Shown here piece after piece: positions 44,962 to 57,522 of a DNA stretch of 64,000 nt (positions are counted from its first letter, which is position 1; each line of letters begins with the position of its first letter). This DNA comes from Clavelina lepadiformis. Lineage: Eukaryota > Chordata > Ascidiacea > Aplousobranchia > Clavelinidae. The notes under the pieces are model-generated. The model did not search any database and was not told the DNA's origin. It was given only the letters and a program-made list of their open reading frames with translations. A program made the translations under genes and the position numbers. The stretch lies in assembly GCF_947623445.1 (NCBI RefSeq), contig NC_135245.1, positions 15,817,501 through 15,881,500 on the forward strand, read 5' to 3'.

Positions 44962-45291
44962 CAGGGGCGGGCAGCCGGGCAACCACTTCGGTCGGCGGGC
45001 CTGATATGAGAAAATGAAGTACTTGGCGGGCCGGATTCCTGATTCGATACATTAATTATGTATTTATCCACCTATGCAAGTAATAAATCGTATTTAATGT
45101 AAACTTTAAGTTTTAAGCATAGAGACCAAAATCAGTATTTCATGAATTTATTAACGAATAATGTACTTCAATAGCAGAATAATGTGGCCGCAGGCCGCCA
45201 TTATCATGTAAGACCGGAAACTGTCTGCGGGCCGCTCAAAACCCCGTCGCGGGCCGAGTCCGGCCCGCGGGCCCTATGTTGCCCGCCCCTG
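44962..45291. mobile_element. Non-autonomous hAT element, 330 bp
   Basis: The ends are CAGGGGCGGGCA and TGCCCGCCCCTG-type inverse, with an exact 8-bp duplication CACTATAG (44954-44961 and 45292-45299). Interior is rich in CGGGCCG motifs. No coding capacity. Confidence 0.93.
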
Positions 45292-45402
45292 CACTATAGA
45301 GTACTTTGCTTAAGGACTTCTGCAATTTTGCGGCACTGTACTGTCCCGCATGGGCCCTGGCATAGGCTAATGTAAATGAAACTTATGTGGTTTAGTACCT
45401 CC

Positions 45403-45562
45403 CAGTGGTGGTATTCAGCCGGTTCTTGCAATTTTAATGACCTCCGTGAATCGGTTGTTAACAAGCGTATGTATATAGGCCTATGTGTATATCGGCCCCG
45501 GGTCAATATGGCGTGCTGGTAGTGAGATAACCAGATGTTAAAATATTTGAATCCTACCACTG
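45403..45562. mobile_element. Probable small hAT MITE, 160 bp
   Basis: The left end CAGTGGTGGTATTCA and right end TGAATCCTACCACTG are inverted with few mismatches. The flanking 8-mers are not convincingly duplicated, so the call rests on the termini. Confidence 0.6.
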
Positions 45563-46356
45563 GTATGCTACCTCCCACAAGTTTTAAACTACCAGTCAAT
45601 TAAATAATTATCTCGTAAAGTTACACCATTTACAAGTTTAGTTGGTAAGATTTGAAGAGCTTACTAGGCTATGCTTATAGGCAAGTGTAGAGGGCAGAAG
45701 CTATAGGCGAGCCTAGGGTTTTGCAAACTTTTTAGTTCAAATGATATTTTTGTCTCTTACAAAATCATAAATGACACAATCCACCAAAGTACAGTAACAG
45801 TAGTCTACAGTAATAAAAGAATCAAGTAATGGAAACAGTAAAATGAATAAAAAGTTAACAAAAACAAGTCATTTTATAAAAATTGAATTTGTTTTACGAC
45901 CCCAAATTTACATTTTGCTATCCCAAACAGGGTCAAGGCCCAGTGTGGGAAGCCCTGGCCTAGCCTGCATGGTATGGCATGCCGGTGAATAATGCCATGA
46001 TTTGTTTTGGGTAAGGAAAGCAGACGACAATTCACCAGAGCTCTAAAGATTTTGCTCATTTGATCCATTTTCCAAACTGCTGTAACCTATACACGTTATC
46101 TGATGCGCGCACATGTGTTAAAATGTTGGTGTTTATGTCCTATATATCTACTTATACATTTAACTGCATAAGTAATTGGATTGGTTCTCATTTGTAATAA
46201 AATATATTTGTATATACAGTAAATGAATGACTTTTCTGGACCTTGGATAGCTTCGTTAGATCTTAGATTAGTAGTTTAATTATTCCAAGCAGTCGTTAAA
46301 GCAAAGATTGTGCGTGTTTGTTAGTGTTTGGCACATTACCTGAAGAATATTTGGAA
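45563..46356. other. Intergenic region before the unknown 227-residue gene
   Basis: AT-rich, with no supported exon or RNA gene. It presumably includes the promoter of the plus-strand gene starting at 46357. Confidence 0.45.
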
Positions 46357-49157
46357 ATGTTTCAAATGGAAGGGCTCACAGTGAGCGATGCTGATCCGTT
46401 TCCCACTTTTGAAACAGAAGGTATATAGTTAATTATCAAAGGTTCACCATTTTAATGCTAAAATAAATATATATATATACAGTAGATAAATAACAGTTTA
46501 GCCCATACATCCATAGGAGCTAAACTGTAGATTATTTTCATTTACTTAACTATTTTCACGCCTGGGTGTGCATATATAGTATATATACACACAGTATTGC
46601 ATACACTTACGTACGGCTATTTCTCTTTATAATTGACCTTGCCTTTTACTACTCATATATATATATATATCTGTATATATATACAGTCAGACTTCGTTAA
46701 TGCAGACCACTTTGTTTCGTCATAAAATATCGGTTTAGCGAGGTATTCAGATTATCGGAAAGCGAAAAATCAATCCAATTCAAAGTACCGAGTTTATGGT
46801 TTGACAGCAACAAAATAATAATTTTATTTTTGTGTGATCCAACCCAACATTAACATCCAACATTATTATACGTAGATAATCAGCTATTGTTTTCGTCAAT
46901 TAACTACTGTATCTATGACAATCGTGAATTAATTTCGCTTCACTCTGAATAATCCGGTTTGTCGGATTTTATTGCTATTGATTTAGCGCATTTGTTCCAA
47001 AACTTTTGTGTCGGAGTTGGACAGCTGGTTTTCTGGATTAAAGTAGTAAAATGAATAGGAAGAAATCTGTTCTTGGCAGTTTTGTGTCGGATAATGGAGA
47101 TTTTGGTTGTTCAGGGTTCGGATTAACGAGTTCTGACTGTACTCATGTTAGTAAGAAGTTAAATTCGAAATGCGATATTCAGCTGGTGATTTTGTCATGT
47201 ATCCAGTTACAAATAAGTCTGGTTTGAAGCAAGTGCGAGGTTCGAGAAAGTATGTTTTAAAATATTTTGCTTTATTGTAACCAACAGGTAGAAATATGAG
47301 TTAACTGTATTTGTGCTCCAAATATCCATGGGTTATTATTGTTTTATACAGGTGTAGTACATGCATTCTTTAAAAGCTTCAATTATGAACATGCGTAAAT
47401 TAATTATGATACATTGTGATTAAATTGTAAGTTGTCACAATAAAATCAAAATGTTTTTGTGGTTGGTTGAATTTGCCAGGAATGTAATGTTGAGAAAGGG
47501 ACAAATAAACGTTAACTTTTGTCAGTAGTAAGAGTTTTGCCAAACATCCAGAACTCCGAAAAGGGGGTGATTTCATAAAAAAGGTTGAAGACGACTGGTT
47601 TAGACTCGTAAGGGCTAAGGCCTATAACATGGATTTTCACTGTCTTCATATAAAAGCTGCATAAAGATAAAACACAGTGTAGTATATTTAATCTAAATCA
47701 TTTTGCCCTTATCACACTTTATTGGATTAGTGTGGTTTCTAGAGTAGTGAAATGGCATCACACGAATGAATGAATTTAGTACCGTTATAAATGTAATTAA
47801 CTTGCTCCTACATACTAATGATAATACGGTGCTGCAACCCCTCCAGTTTGTATGAAGTCTCTGCAATGTCTGTAAAGTCTCGGTTGCCTGTTACCCTTTT
47901 GTTGTTAGTGTTATGTAATGTCCAGTATCATGGTATATAAATATCAGAAAGTGTTTTAAAAATGCATATTTCTAAGACCGTAGGCCTTATTTTTTCATAT
48001 ATGCACATTTATGAAGGCAAGCCAAAGGCCAAAAAGAAGACCGAGAAGACCACTAAAGGTTCATATACCGAAGGCAGCGGCCGGAGTTCAAAATTTAAAA
48101 GCAGACCTTTTTGGGAAGAAGAAGACTTTGGCCCGCCTCAATATCAGGAGGTTGCAACTGATGGAAGTGGTAATGATTAAACTCATTTCACAGATCTATT
48201 TATGCTCATATATTTGACCACAAGTTTAAATTTAATGATTTTGACTAAGTTTGATAATTAATTGATTGTTTTCTTGATGTGTCCACGTTTACTTGTCATA
48301 GACAAACACATGGAGCATAGAGTTTTAAAGTAGTTGATACTTATGATAATTAAGCGAAGAATTCAATTTTTTTTGTTAAAGTCCCGAGAAAGTATGTGAA
48401 GTCTACGTTCAAAATAAGAAACTGTGACATTTTAAATGCAAACATTGCCGGTCAAGGACCTGTTGACATGGAGACCTCTTATCAGAGTAAGTAATAATAT
48501 TGATGCCTATACCCACATTTTATGTCATGGCTTTTTAACGAACAGAACACTTGCGCTTATGCTTAACAAATTTCTGCAGGATATCAGCCTGGATCAAAAA
48601 AATCTAATTTGAAGGTTTCCGGTGGTGAATTTAACCAAACAACTCTTGGTGGGGATGCAACGTATAAAAACGACAGTTCGGTAATTGGTGCAGGTAAGAA
48701 AGGACAAGACCTTACATTACTGGTAGTGGTATATAATTGTTACTTGGTCTGATAGAATTATGATGACAAAATGTCAAGCTGTACGTAACAGTGTCGTGTT
48801 TTCAATGATTGTTAGTTCAACATTATTTACGCCTTTTTACAAATTTTAATCATACTTTGTTATGAAAATGTACAACAATTGTCAATGGAAGGAATTCAAC
48901 ATTTTACAGGTACAGGTGCAGGTGTTGGAACAGTGCCTGGATTAATAGACATTGACAAAGTTCAACCACCGTTTAGCCCAGAGTCATATATTGTCAAGTT
49001 ATTGCAGACGAAAATTTCGTCTGAAAACCTTGTGAAACTTCTAGAAAAGAAATATGGTGTTGTGCGACTGGCTCATTCTATACCAAAATCTGCCAACAAA
49101 AGAGAGGAAATGATCCATACTCTTTTAAAAATTGCTGATATGGAAGAGGTTTGTTGA
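46357..49157 (+). CDS. Unrecognised 227-residue protein, five exons
   Basis: Exons 46357-46420, 48017-48169, 48382-48486, 48580-48693 and 48910-49157 all join at phase 1 and give one uninterrupted frame ending in TGA. Uniform phase-1 introns and sound GT-AG sites make the gene model strong. Residues 1-21 start MFQMEGLTVSDADPF. Next comes a Lys-rich low-complexity part (KPKAKKKTEKTTKG) and then FWEEEDFGPPQYQE. The middle is Gly/Ser/Asn-rich. The C-terminal 60 residues look like a small folded helical domain (YIVKLLQTKISSENLVKLL, KREEMIHTLLKIADM). There is no signal peptide or membrane segment. A second ATG at 46366 could be the start. I do not recognise the family. Intron 1 contains a pogo-like MITE. 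Confidence 0.8.
46684..47139. mobile_element. Pogo/Tigger-like MITE in intron 1 of the unknown gene
   Basis: The ends CAGTCAGACTTCGTTAAT and ATTAACGAGTTCTGACTG are inverted with few mismatches, and TA flanks both (46682-46683, 47140-47141). 456 bp, no intact transposase. A TATATA microsatellite lies immediately left. Confidence 0.88.
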
Positions 49158-50957
49158 GCTTGGTTTGCTGATGCTTTAATCGTATTGTTTTCATACAACA
49201 GTCAACCTCCTAAAAACATGAGCTTAACAGACAAGTGTGTACAGTCAGGCCTCGTTTATTTGAACAACTTTGTATCATTGAAAAATGCAGGTATATATCC
49301 TGCTAATTGAAAGTATCCGATAAGAATTGTTGATTATGTGAAGACAATTGGCTATGAATTGTTGTAGTAAACTGTACACATTTAATCACAATCATTGCAT
49401 AGGCCAGGGGTCACCAAACTACGGCCCATGGGCCAGATCCGGCCTGCTTCACTGAATCACAATTATCTTATTGTATGGCAGCCTGTTGAACAAAGTTGGA
49501 ATTTGGATTTTGAATTATAATTCGCTGATGACAATTCTTTGCTATAAGTTGAAGTTTCTTTTACTTTTTCTTTAGATGGAAGGTTGATACATTGTGTGGC
49601 ATGGCTCAGCTCTTCCTGATTTGCTTACAAGTGCCTTGCAACGCTTTTTGTTTACTTTGTGGTGTAACTGTAAATCTTATTCGTGATATTCTTTAGTTTA
49701 ATGTAACCTGAGGGCTGCAGTTAACAGCCTGACCAGAGTTACTTGCAAATCTTAGTATTTTTTCACTTACTACTAGACCTTGTTTGTTCCCATTATTTTT
49801 TCCAAGTGTTTATTAATGTTTTTAATGGTAGGAAAACCTATGGTTATAATAGTGATTTAACATCAATGAAACCTTTTAGTGATTTAACATCAAAAAACTT
49901 CTTATAATTTATGTGACACATCTATCAGAACTTTATTTAAGTTCATAAATCTAAATCATATCATTTCTTTTTCGTCAAAGTGCTCAAAGCTAAGTGGCAA
50001 GTACTTAATGCTAGACATATAAAAGTGCTAAATGCGTAAAGCTTAATGATGTGTAAAGCACTGTTAGTACAGCATTGTTGAAATTTTATGTTAGTTCAAT
50101 GACAATCTGAAACTTTCAATGACAATCTGAAATGCATTTTCTTTATGTCTATCGTTTGTTCAGATAATCATTTTAGCATTATGTGATCTCAATTTTTGTT
50201 TAAAAGATATGTTTCACAATTTGTCGCACTGTTTGGTGACTTTATACCCTTTAAAGTGTAAAGCTAGTGAAACTGGACAGTCAGGTAAGGTTTGTTTGTC
50301 TGTTGGTGGTCACAGTTTTGGTAACTGGCGTTTTAAACTAATTTAACCTTTATAAATATTGTCTTCATCCAATTATGCATGCACTGTACGTCATAGAAGT
50401 GATGAAACAGGATGTGTAAAATTTTATTACAAGAAAATAATTAGGCTGCACAATTTCAAATTAATCCCCTCCAAGGATTACATGCTCTTTGAATTCTTTT
50501 ATATTTTCTTTGAATATTTTACTGTCAAAAATCAGTGGGTTAAGTGTTGGTATATTATAAAGCTTCTCAAGACTATTTCTATTTTTCTTTCAATTGCTCT
50601 TGGCTTGTTTTTTTGCCGGCATATGAATCTTGTTCTGTACTTTTTTTTGTGAAAGCTTAAAGTTTTTATTGGATGTTAATGTTAACTGTCGTACAACATC
50701 ATGCACAGTTTTCAATTGTTATTTTAGTTAAGTTTGTTCAATAATTGTGCTCTTTTGTTATGTCTGGCATTGTTTGTTTGTATCTTATCTTGGCATCTTT
50801 GTTTGTTAAAATCCAGAGATGTAATATGTACCATACCTGTGATGGCGTTTAATTTCACTTTTTTCTTGTAGGAACAGGTCGTGATTAGAAACATGATCAA
50901 ATACGAGTGCAGTTATTGCTATAAATTACTATTTATGATAAAGTATTACATGTGGTG
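49158..50957. other. Intergenic region before TBC1D5
   Basis: It contains one hAT end near 49405 and otherwise AT-rich sequence. A non-coding 5' exon of TBC1D5 may exist here (an acceptor-like TTTTCTTGTAG is at about 50860-50870), but this is not established. Confidence 0.45.
49405..49460. mobile_element. Solo hAT-type terminus
   Basis: CAGGGGTCACCAAACTACGG followed by CCCATGGGCC resembles the left end of a hAT MITE of the GGCC-rich group. I could not find a matching inverted right end nearby, so it appears truncated. Confidence 0.5.
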
Positions 50958-53900
50958 ATGCTTGCTACTGTTCCATTAAACCCTGACACTCATGGTCCTC
51001 AGCGAAAATCATCCCAGTCAAGTATCAAACATGACCAAATTGACAAATCACCAGTTGCAAAGGATGTGAAAGCAGAAGAGTTTGAAAAAAACAATCTTGA
51101 GCGTGGAGATGTCCAATCCAACACAATTACAAGTTACCTTGCTCAATGGACTACCTATTTTCAAACAGAAAATAATGCCTCGGACACTTTACTGGCGAAA
51201 TTAAGGAACAAAGCTTTTACGGAGAGTTTACGAAGCTGTCACTTTCGTAGTGTATGTTGGAGGGTAAGTTGTCTTGTTGCACTTAACAAAGGATTAGTGT
51301 GTGAGTTTGATATACATATATATAATTATTGTTTAGGTGAATGATTATTGTCGTGAGTTAAGAATAATTATAGTGATTATTTGCATGTCACTTACGCATA
51401 TTTTTTTTTGGTCTTAATATATATATAGTTTGCATGTTTTTTATGTGTAAATATGTGTATAAATATTAATATTATGCATGAATAATTTGTGTATTGTGGT
51501 TAATGTGCTTTTGAGAGAACATATTTACTGTATGTGTTGGTTAATAGTTAACATAATCATTCTCAATGTATTTATGCTCTGAAAAGGTTTTCCTTGGCTG
51601 TCTGCCAGAAGATGTTAAGCAGTGGGAGGACATTATACATAAGAGCAGGCAAGCTTATGGGAAGATAAAGTTGAGGCATGTAACCAATCCTCACTCTTCG
51701 GAAAGTGACGTACAGCTTGAAAATCCCTTGTCACAAAGTGACAATGTAAGATTCATTGCTACTTCATGCCCTTGACACTTAATAATTTCATTGGAATGAT
51801 TTTACTTCTGTGAATGCCTTCCCTGTTACTATAGCTATGTAACATTTTGAAATTATTTTCCAAAAATTTAGCTACTACAGTTATGCTCAATCTTTTTTTC
51901 TTTGATAATAGTACATAAGTGTTTTTCAAACATTTTTTTAGAGCACATGGCTGCAATACTTTAAAAACAATGAACTGAAGAATATTATTGAAAGAGATGT
52001 CACAAGAACGTGAGTTATATTGCAGTTGAAAGTACCTCAGCAGTATCAACCAAAATGGAACAAACTCAACTTTTTTGCTTTTCTTTTAGCATAAATGCTA
52101 CCCATATTGCTTTTAAAAGACTAAGTTGTTCACATACTGTAATTCTATTGTAGTCCAAAGCTGTTTATACATTTTTTTCAACAGTTGTCCAGAAATGGAT
52201 TTTTTTCGTTCGCCTGCAGTTCGTGAGATCTTGAGAAACGTGTTGTTTTGCTATGCACGTGAAAATGACAGTCTATGCTATAGACAGGGAATGCATGAAT
52301 TGCTGGGACCCCTTGTGTTTGTTTTACATTGTGATCTGCAAGGTGCGGCCCATGCAAGAGAAATAGGAACTTTACCGTAAGTGCAACATGTCGGAAATGT
52401 TAATAAAATCGTTTTATTAAAACCTTTTGAAATTGTAATAAGTAACATTTTCTTCTTTTAGAGATATTATTTCTTTACTTCTTGATGAAGACTATTTGGA
52501 ACATGATGCATAGTAAGAAATTGTTTGCATATTATTTTTCAAGTAACATAACCTATTTTGCTGTCTTTATTTCCTCTAAACCAGTGGTTTTCAACCTGGG
52601 GGTTGCGACCTCCATGGGGGTCATTAACCTTTTTTCTAGGGTTCGCGAGAGCTTTCAATGTAACGATGCCTATGTATTTCGATCATTTAGTTGTTTTTAT
52701 TTTGCTATTTTGAATACACAACAGCATTACATATGTTTAGCTTGAAATTTTGGAAGGGGGTCATTTGATTTGATTTGGTTGCAAAATGGGTTGCTGTATG
52801 AAAAGGTTGAAAACCACTGCTTTGAACGTCAGCTTAAGTGTTGATATCTGGGCTGAGTGTTTTTCTCTGGTGCAACCATATCTGTATTGATAGTTGATGC
52901 AAGTAGGACTTGGGATACAATGTAACTTATTTTATGAGCATTATTTTAACTGATATTCTGTTGTCATAGATTTTCTTTGTGGTATGTACTAAACCAGAGG
53001 TTCCCAACCTTTTTTGCTGCTTGTACATCTTTGTCAGGTCAAAGCATTCTTCGTACCCCCAAAAAAATTCGGATGGAATTTTTCATATATATATTGAAAA
53101 ATTCCATCATTTTCATATATATATTGCTCTGTGGCCAAAGGATCTTCGTACCCATTGATGTTCAATCTCGTACCCCCAAGGGGTACGAGTACCCCCGGTT
53201 GGGAACCGCTGTACTAAACAAATGTGCATGTGCTTATAGTTGCACATTCAAGAAAAATGAATCCTTAAAAAAAATAGAATCTCGAAATATTCATATCCGA
53301 ATATCCTTTTTTCGTAATTAAACGCTTGCTTTTGTTAGCACACGCACACAGACATTTTGTTGTCTCTTTGTTTTCACACCGCAAAATGTAGCGCTACATG
53401 CGTTGGTTGCCATGGTATCTGGCAGGTTAAGTCGCATTATGTCAATTTGGCAGTTGTCATCTCACTTGAACCGTTAGTAAGTTTGCAAAAGTGAAGGAAA
53501 AGAACTGTTGGGGCAAGCATTTTTAACTTCCAAATTATTCCAAAACAGTTCAATATGCATTTATTGTCCATCTTTACGATATACGCAGCAAGTGCATACA
53601 GAGGAGCAGGAAGAGGAAAACAACTTTCAGCAAACCCTGGAATAGTATTTTTTATATGTGTTTTGTTTCCTAGTTTAATGTTCTGCCAAGTTATGAACGC
53701 CACCAATGAATGGTATTCTGTGTCATGCAAATCCAAGGTTGAAGCTGAACGTGACGATGGTGATACCGCTGAAAAAGCTGCCACTCCCGCTCTGCCATTC
53801 CAACCTGTCGATGTAGGTACTTTTTTTTATAGAAGCAGCCAGTCAAAGCATTTAATTTAATTTAATAGTTTCCTGTATGTTGCATGCATCGCTAAGCTCA

Positions 53901-56900
53901 ACTCATTCTGTCCATTGAAACATTAGCATTCAGATGGAAGTATCTTTATGCAAAAGATGTTAAGGGTGTACCATATACTGGTATGCAAAGTATGTCTGGC
54001 AATATGCAAAGTATATGCACATCTTTGTGCATGTGTTCGCAGTGACTTAAAAGCAATTATGAAGTCACAGCCTTTTTCTAATTAACATCAGGTCTATACA
54101 TAACTCTTCTTGCGCTACCTTCGTCACCACTGAAGATGTTTCAAGACAAAAATGAAACGTCTCCTGCAATATTTGTTTAGACGTGTTTTATTCCTGCTTC
54201 CAGTTACCAGTTGTTCAAAATATTACGCACTGAAAGTCTCGCAGCTTCTGCTGATAACCTTACAATGTTTTCAATTTCAGAACAATGTGGGCAGCGCCCC
54301 ACTTGCCATCACAAATAAGCTGACCCGGATTCACGATAAACTACTCGCACACTTTGACCTTGAACTTTATCACCACATAAGCAGGCTGGAGATTATTCCT
54401 CAAGTATATGGCCTGTGAGTTGCTATAATGGAGTGAAAGTCGATTTTTTTCTTTAACGAAATTGTGTTTTCATTTTATGATGATTTTAGACGCTGGGTCC
54501 GCCTCCTCTTCGGAAGAGAATTTGATCTTCAAGACCTTCTCGTTCTCTGGGATGCGTTATTTGCTGATAGTTCATCACTTGACCTGGTTGATTACATATT
54601 TGTTGCCATGATGCACAACATAAGACATCGACGTAAGTAAGTTTGGGATGAGTCGAAACCGAGTCTGAGTGCTCATTTTGGATTGAGGCATTTCAAAGGT
54701 TTAGAAGTTGGCATCATGCATGATCTCAGTTAAGTTATAGTAAACTTACACAGTTACTCTCACAACTAGTTTAAAATGGAATAGGTATTGGTTGCTAAAT
54801 CATAAAACATAATCATTGACCGACAACAAAGAAAAAAATATATATATCGTTTTTACTCAAGTTTTACATTTCTTTACATAACCATTTAAAACTACAGTTT
54901 TGTGATAAAGAGTGTGTTCCGTACGATCTAGTGTGATAGATACCGAATCACATAGTAATAAAGTTGATGAAAGAAAATTAAATTTACAATAAAATTGGTA
55001 CTCCAGCCAAGTACTTTACTCAAGTAAAACAGCTGAAAACATTCAAACTTATACTTATTCTATGAAGTTGTGTTGCCAGGCGTTGTTGTGCAAGGATGTT
55101 GCTCTTTTTATCTTGCTATGCAGTTCTTTTCATCCACAAATTTTATGTTTGGTGTAAGTAAGTGACGTCATTAATGGCGTTTGCTCGAACTTGACCGAAT
55201 AATAACTTAAGGTTCATTTCATTATGATAGGAACAAAAATTTCAACTTTTGTAACCACCCTATTTTTTATTTGCTTCAATTAAAAGTTCTGAGCTTAAAA
55301 TCAGCATTTGTAATTCAAAGCTCAGGCGAATACAAATCAATTTTCATGCTCCTTCGTAATTTGAGGTACGGTTATTAAGTTCGATTTGTTTGTTTCTCCA
55401 ATTAGTACTGGCTGCTGACTACTGCAAGTGTATGCAACTTCTAATGAAATATCCACCCATAGAAGATATTTATGACCTGGTACACTTGGCAATGCACTAC
55501 CGTGACCCTAAGGTAAACATTTGCTTTTTTTGCATCGTACGTTAATCCACTATCATGTGTTATGGCTATAGCGCAATGTACATTTAAATAAAATTTAAGT
55601 TGCTTCTAGAACCATCCTATGCCCCAACATCGTTTTCGTGCACAATTGAAAGTTTCTACGGTTCAACAACAGACTGAAGAAAAAGTTGTTGATAAGAAAA
55701 ATAAAATGAACTTTCTTACCAACATCAAGTTTGACAACCCATTTGACAAGTATTGTCTTTGTGAAATGCAGAAATCTTGTGTTATAAATAATTAATACTT
55801 TTACTATAAAAAGTTCAATTTAATTTGATATCCTACTTGTACATATATTATGCAATGTCCTACTTGTACATGTACACATATTATCATGTTTATTGTCATA
55901 AAATTGATATTGATAGATTCAAAAAAGGCATTGCATCAGCAACGAAGACAAAGAAAAGCAACATATCTCCATGTAAACGAATTTTGTCTTTCACTGCAAG
56001 AAAATTATTTTAAGATATTACATATATGTTGGAAAAAATCATTTTAATAAGCAAATTCATATAAACAAATATATATACTTTATACCAGCAAATGCTAGAC
56101 ATCAAAAATGTATTTAAATGCAAGCAGATATGGCTTCAGAGCGCAAGGTTGTTCAAAAGAAAGAAGATAATTCAGATAAACCGAATAAAACACATGAACC
56201 AAAATACAGCAGAATGCATTCAATTTCCGGCAGTGATGAAATGAGTGCACAGGTTGGTATTTTTATGCTTTGCTGTAAAATAAAGATTTTAAAAATGACA
56301 ATGTACCGGTTTAATTTATATTCGCTGGGTGCATATAAACTGGTGTACCAGTGTATTTTCAAGATTCCTTTTGTGTTTATTTAAATTTTGAATAACCACT
56401 TCTAATGCTTGTTGTACTGATGCAAAGCATTTGATGAAAAAAACTATAAAGATTGCTCGAGAACTGATGTTTTTATGAGGAATTTACGTTGGCTATACAA
56501 GAAACATCTGCGATTAAAATGGTTATTAGGAAGTCTTGCATTTGTTTGTTTGGTTTTGTATCTTATTAGATCTCTCAATATTTTGCTCGTATGATTGTCG
56601 TTTGCTCATTTGTCTGCAGCATGTTGAGTTTCTCCATCAGAAAGAAATTGAAACTGTAAAGAAACAATTGCACGATTTACATGACAAATGCTCGTTTTGT
56701 TCTGAAAAGCTTGACATTAACATTAAAGTTCTGCAAAAACACCTTTCCGTCAAGACTTCAAGAACCAACAGTACCACCGACGATATTTCCAATGCAGAAA
56801 AGCAAGGTTCTTCATCTACTATTACATTGTCAGCTGAAGAAGATACCGCACTTGTTGCATTGGCTAATCTCAAGCAAGTGAGAAATTGTTGTAATGGACT

Positions 56901-57522
56901 TAACGTAATTACAAATTTGCTGAAAAAACCGTGACAGGTATTGTTCAAAATGTTGCAATAAGCCTTTTAAAATAGGTGTCCAATTTGCAATAAGCAATGC
57001 TGGAGTAAGATATAGTAATGCAAAAAAATTGGAAACCTATTGCTTCACTTTGCTTATTATTGTTTGATACTTCCGTCACTAAGATAAGGTTTACTTAAGT
57101 CATTACATCCCATAACACACACTCTACTAGAGTCTGTGTAATGCTATAATTGCTGCCTATTTTTCCAAAACAACGCTAGACACAAAGTATAAATACTGCC
57201 TAAAAAATGAGTAACTTTGACATTAAAAGTTTTGAAAGATTGAACAAAGAAATTTGTTGAATTGATAGACTGGATATCAAGGATGTAAACAATGCTTTGT
57301 ATCTTCCAGATACGTGATATCCTGAAAGGCGTATTGAATGTAAAAGAGCATGCTGGAAACGATAATAATCTTCAATCAACGCTTGACAACTTCCCAACTC
57401 CTCCCAGTCATACTCCAGATGAAGTGGAAGACAACAAGCTGGAGAAAGAGACAGACATGTCGGAGAAGCAACCAAGAAAAGAGTCCTGGACGGTTGTGGA
57501 GGACCTAGACAACCCTAACTAA
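50958..57522 (+). CDS. TBC1D5: TBC1D5, Rab GTPase-activating protein of the retromer pathway
   Basis: TBC1D5 binds retromer, inactivates RAB7 and bridges endosomes to autophagy (family knowledge). Fourteen exons join in phase to 697 residues: 50958-51263, 51587-51745, 51942-52009, 52185-52376, 52462-52512, 53674-53812, 54281-54414, 54490-54632, 55406-55512, 55610-55749, 55917-55972, 56125-56252, 56620-56877, 57310-57522. The TBC domain starts at SLRSCHFRSVCWR. Its catalytic Arg finger is in IIERDVTRTCPEM (exons 3/4) and its Gln finger in CYRQGMHELLGPLVFVLHC (exon 4). The later TBC helices include RWVRLLFGREFDLQDLLVLW (exon 8). The C-terminal third is Ser/Thr-rich with a coiled coil (HQKEIETVKKQLHDL) and ends LDNPN. 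Start chosen at the first in-frame ATG. Intron 5 carries two hAT MITEs. Human TBC1D5 is longer, about 795 residues. Confidence 0.95.
52582..52819. mobile_element. Small hAT MITE in TBC1D5 intron 5 (first of two)
   Basis: The ends are CAGTGGTTTTCAACCT and AGGTTGAAAACCACTG, exact inverses. Flanking 8-mers CTCTAAAC and CTTTGAAC agree at 6 of 8 positions, fitting an old target duplication. 238 bp, non-coding. Confidence 0.85.
52995..53211. mobile_element. Small hAT MITE in TBC1D5 intron 5 (second of two)
   Basis: The ends CAGAGGTTCCCAACC and GGTTGGGAACCGCTG are inverted with one or two mismatches. The 8-bp duplication TACTAAAC is exact (52987-52994, 53212-53219). 217 bp, rich in GTACCCCC-type subterminal repeats. 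Confidence 0.92.

Noticed and set aside
46640-46683. TATATA microsatellites next to the MITE
   Set aside because: Ordinary simple repeats; no function inferred.
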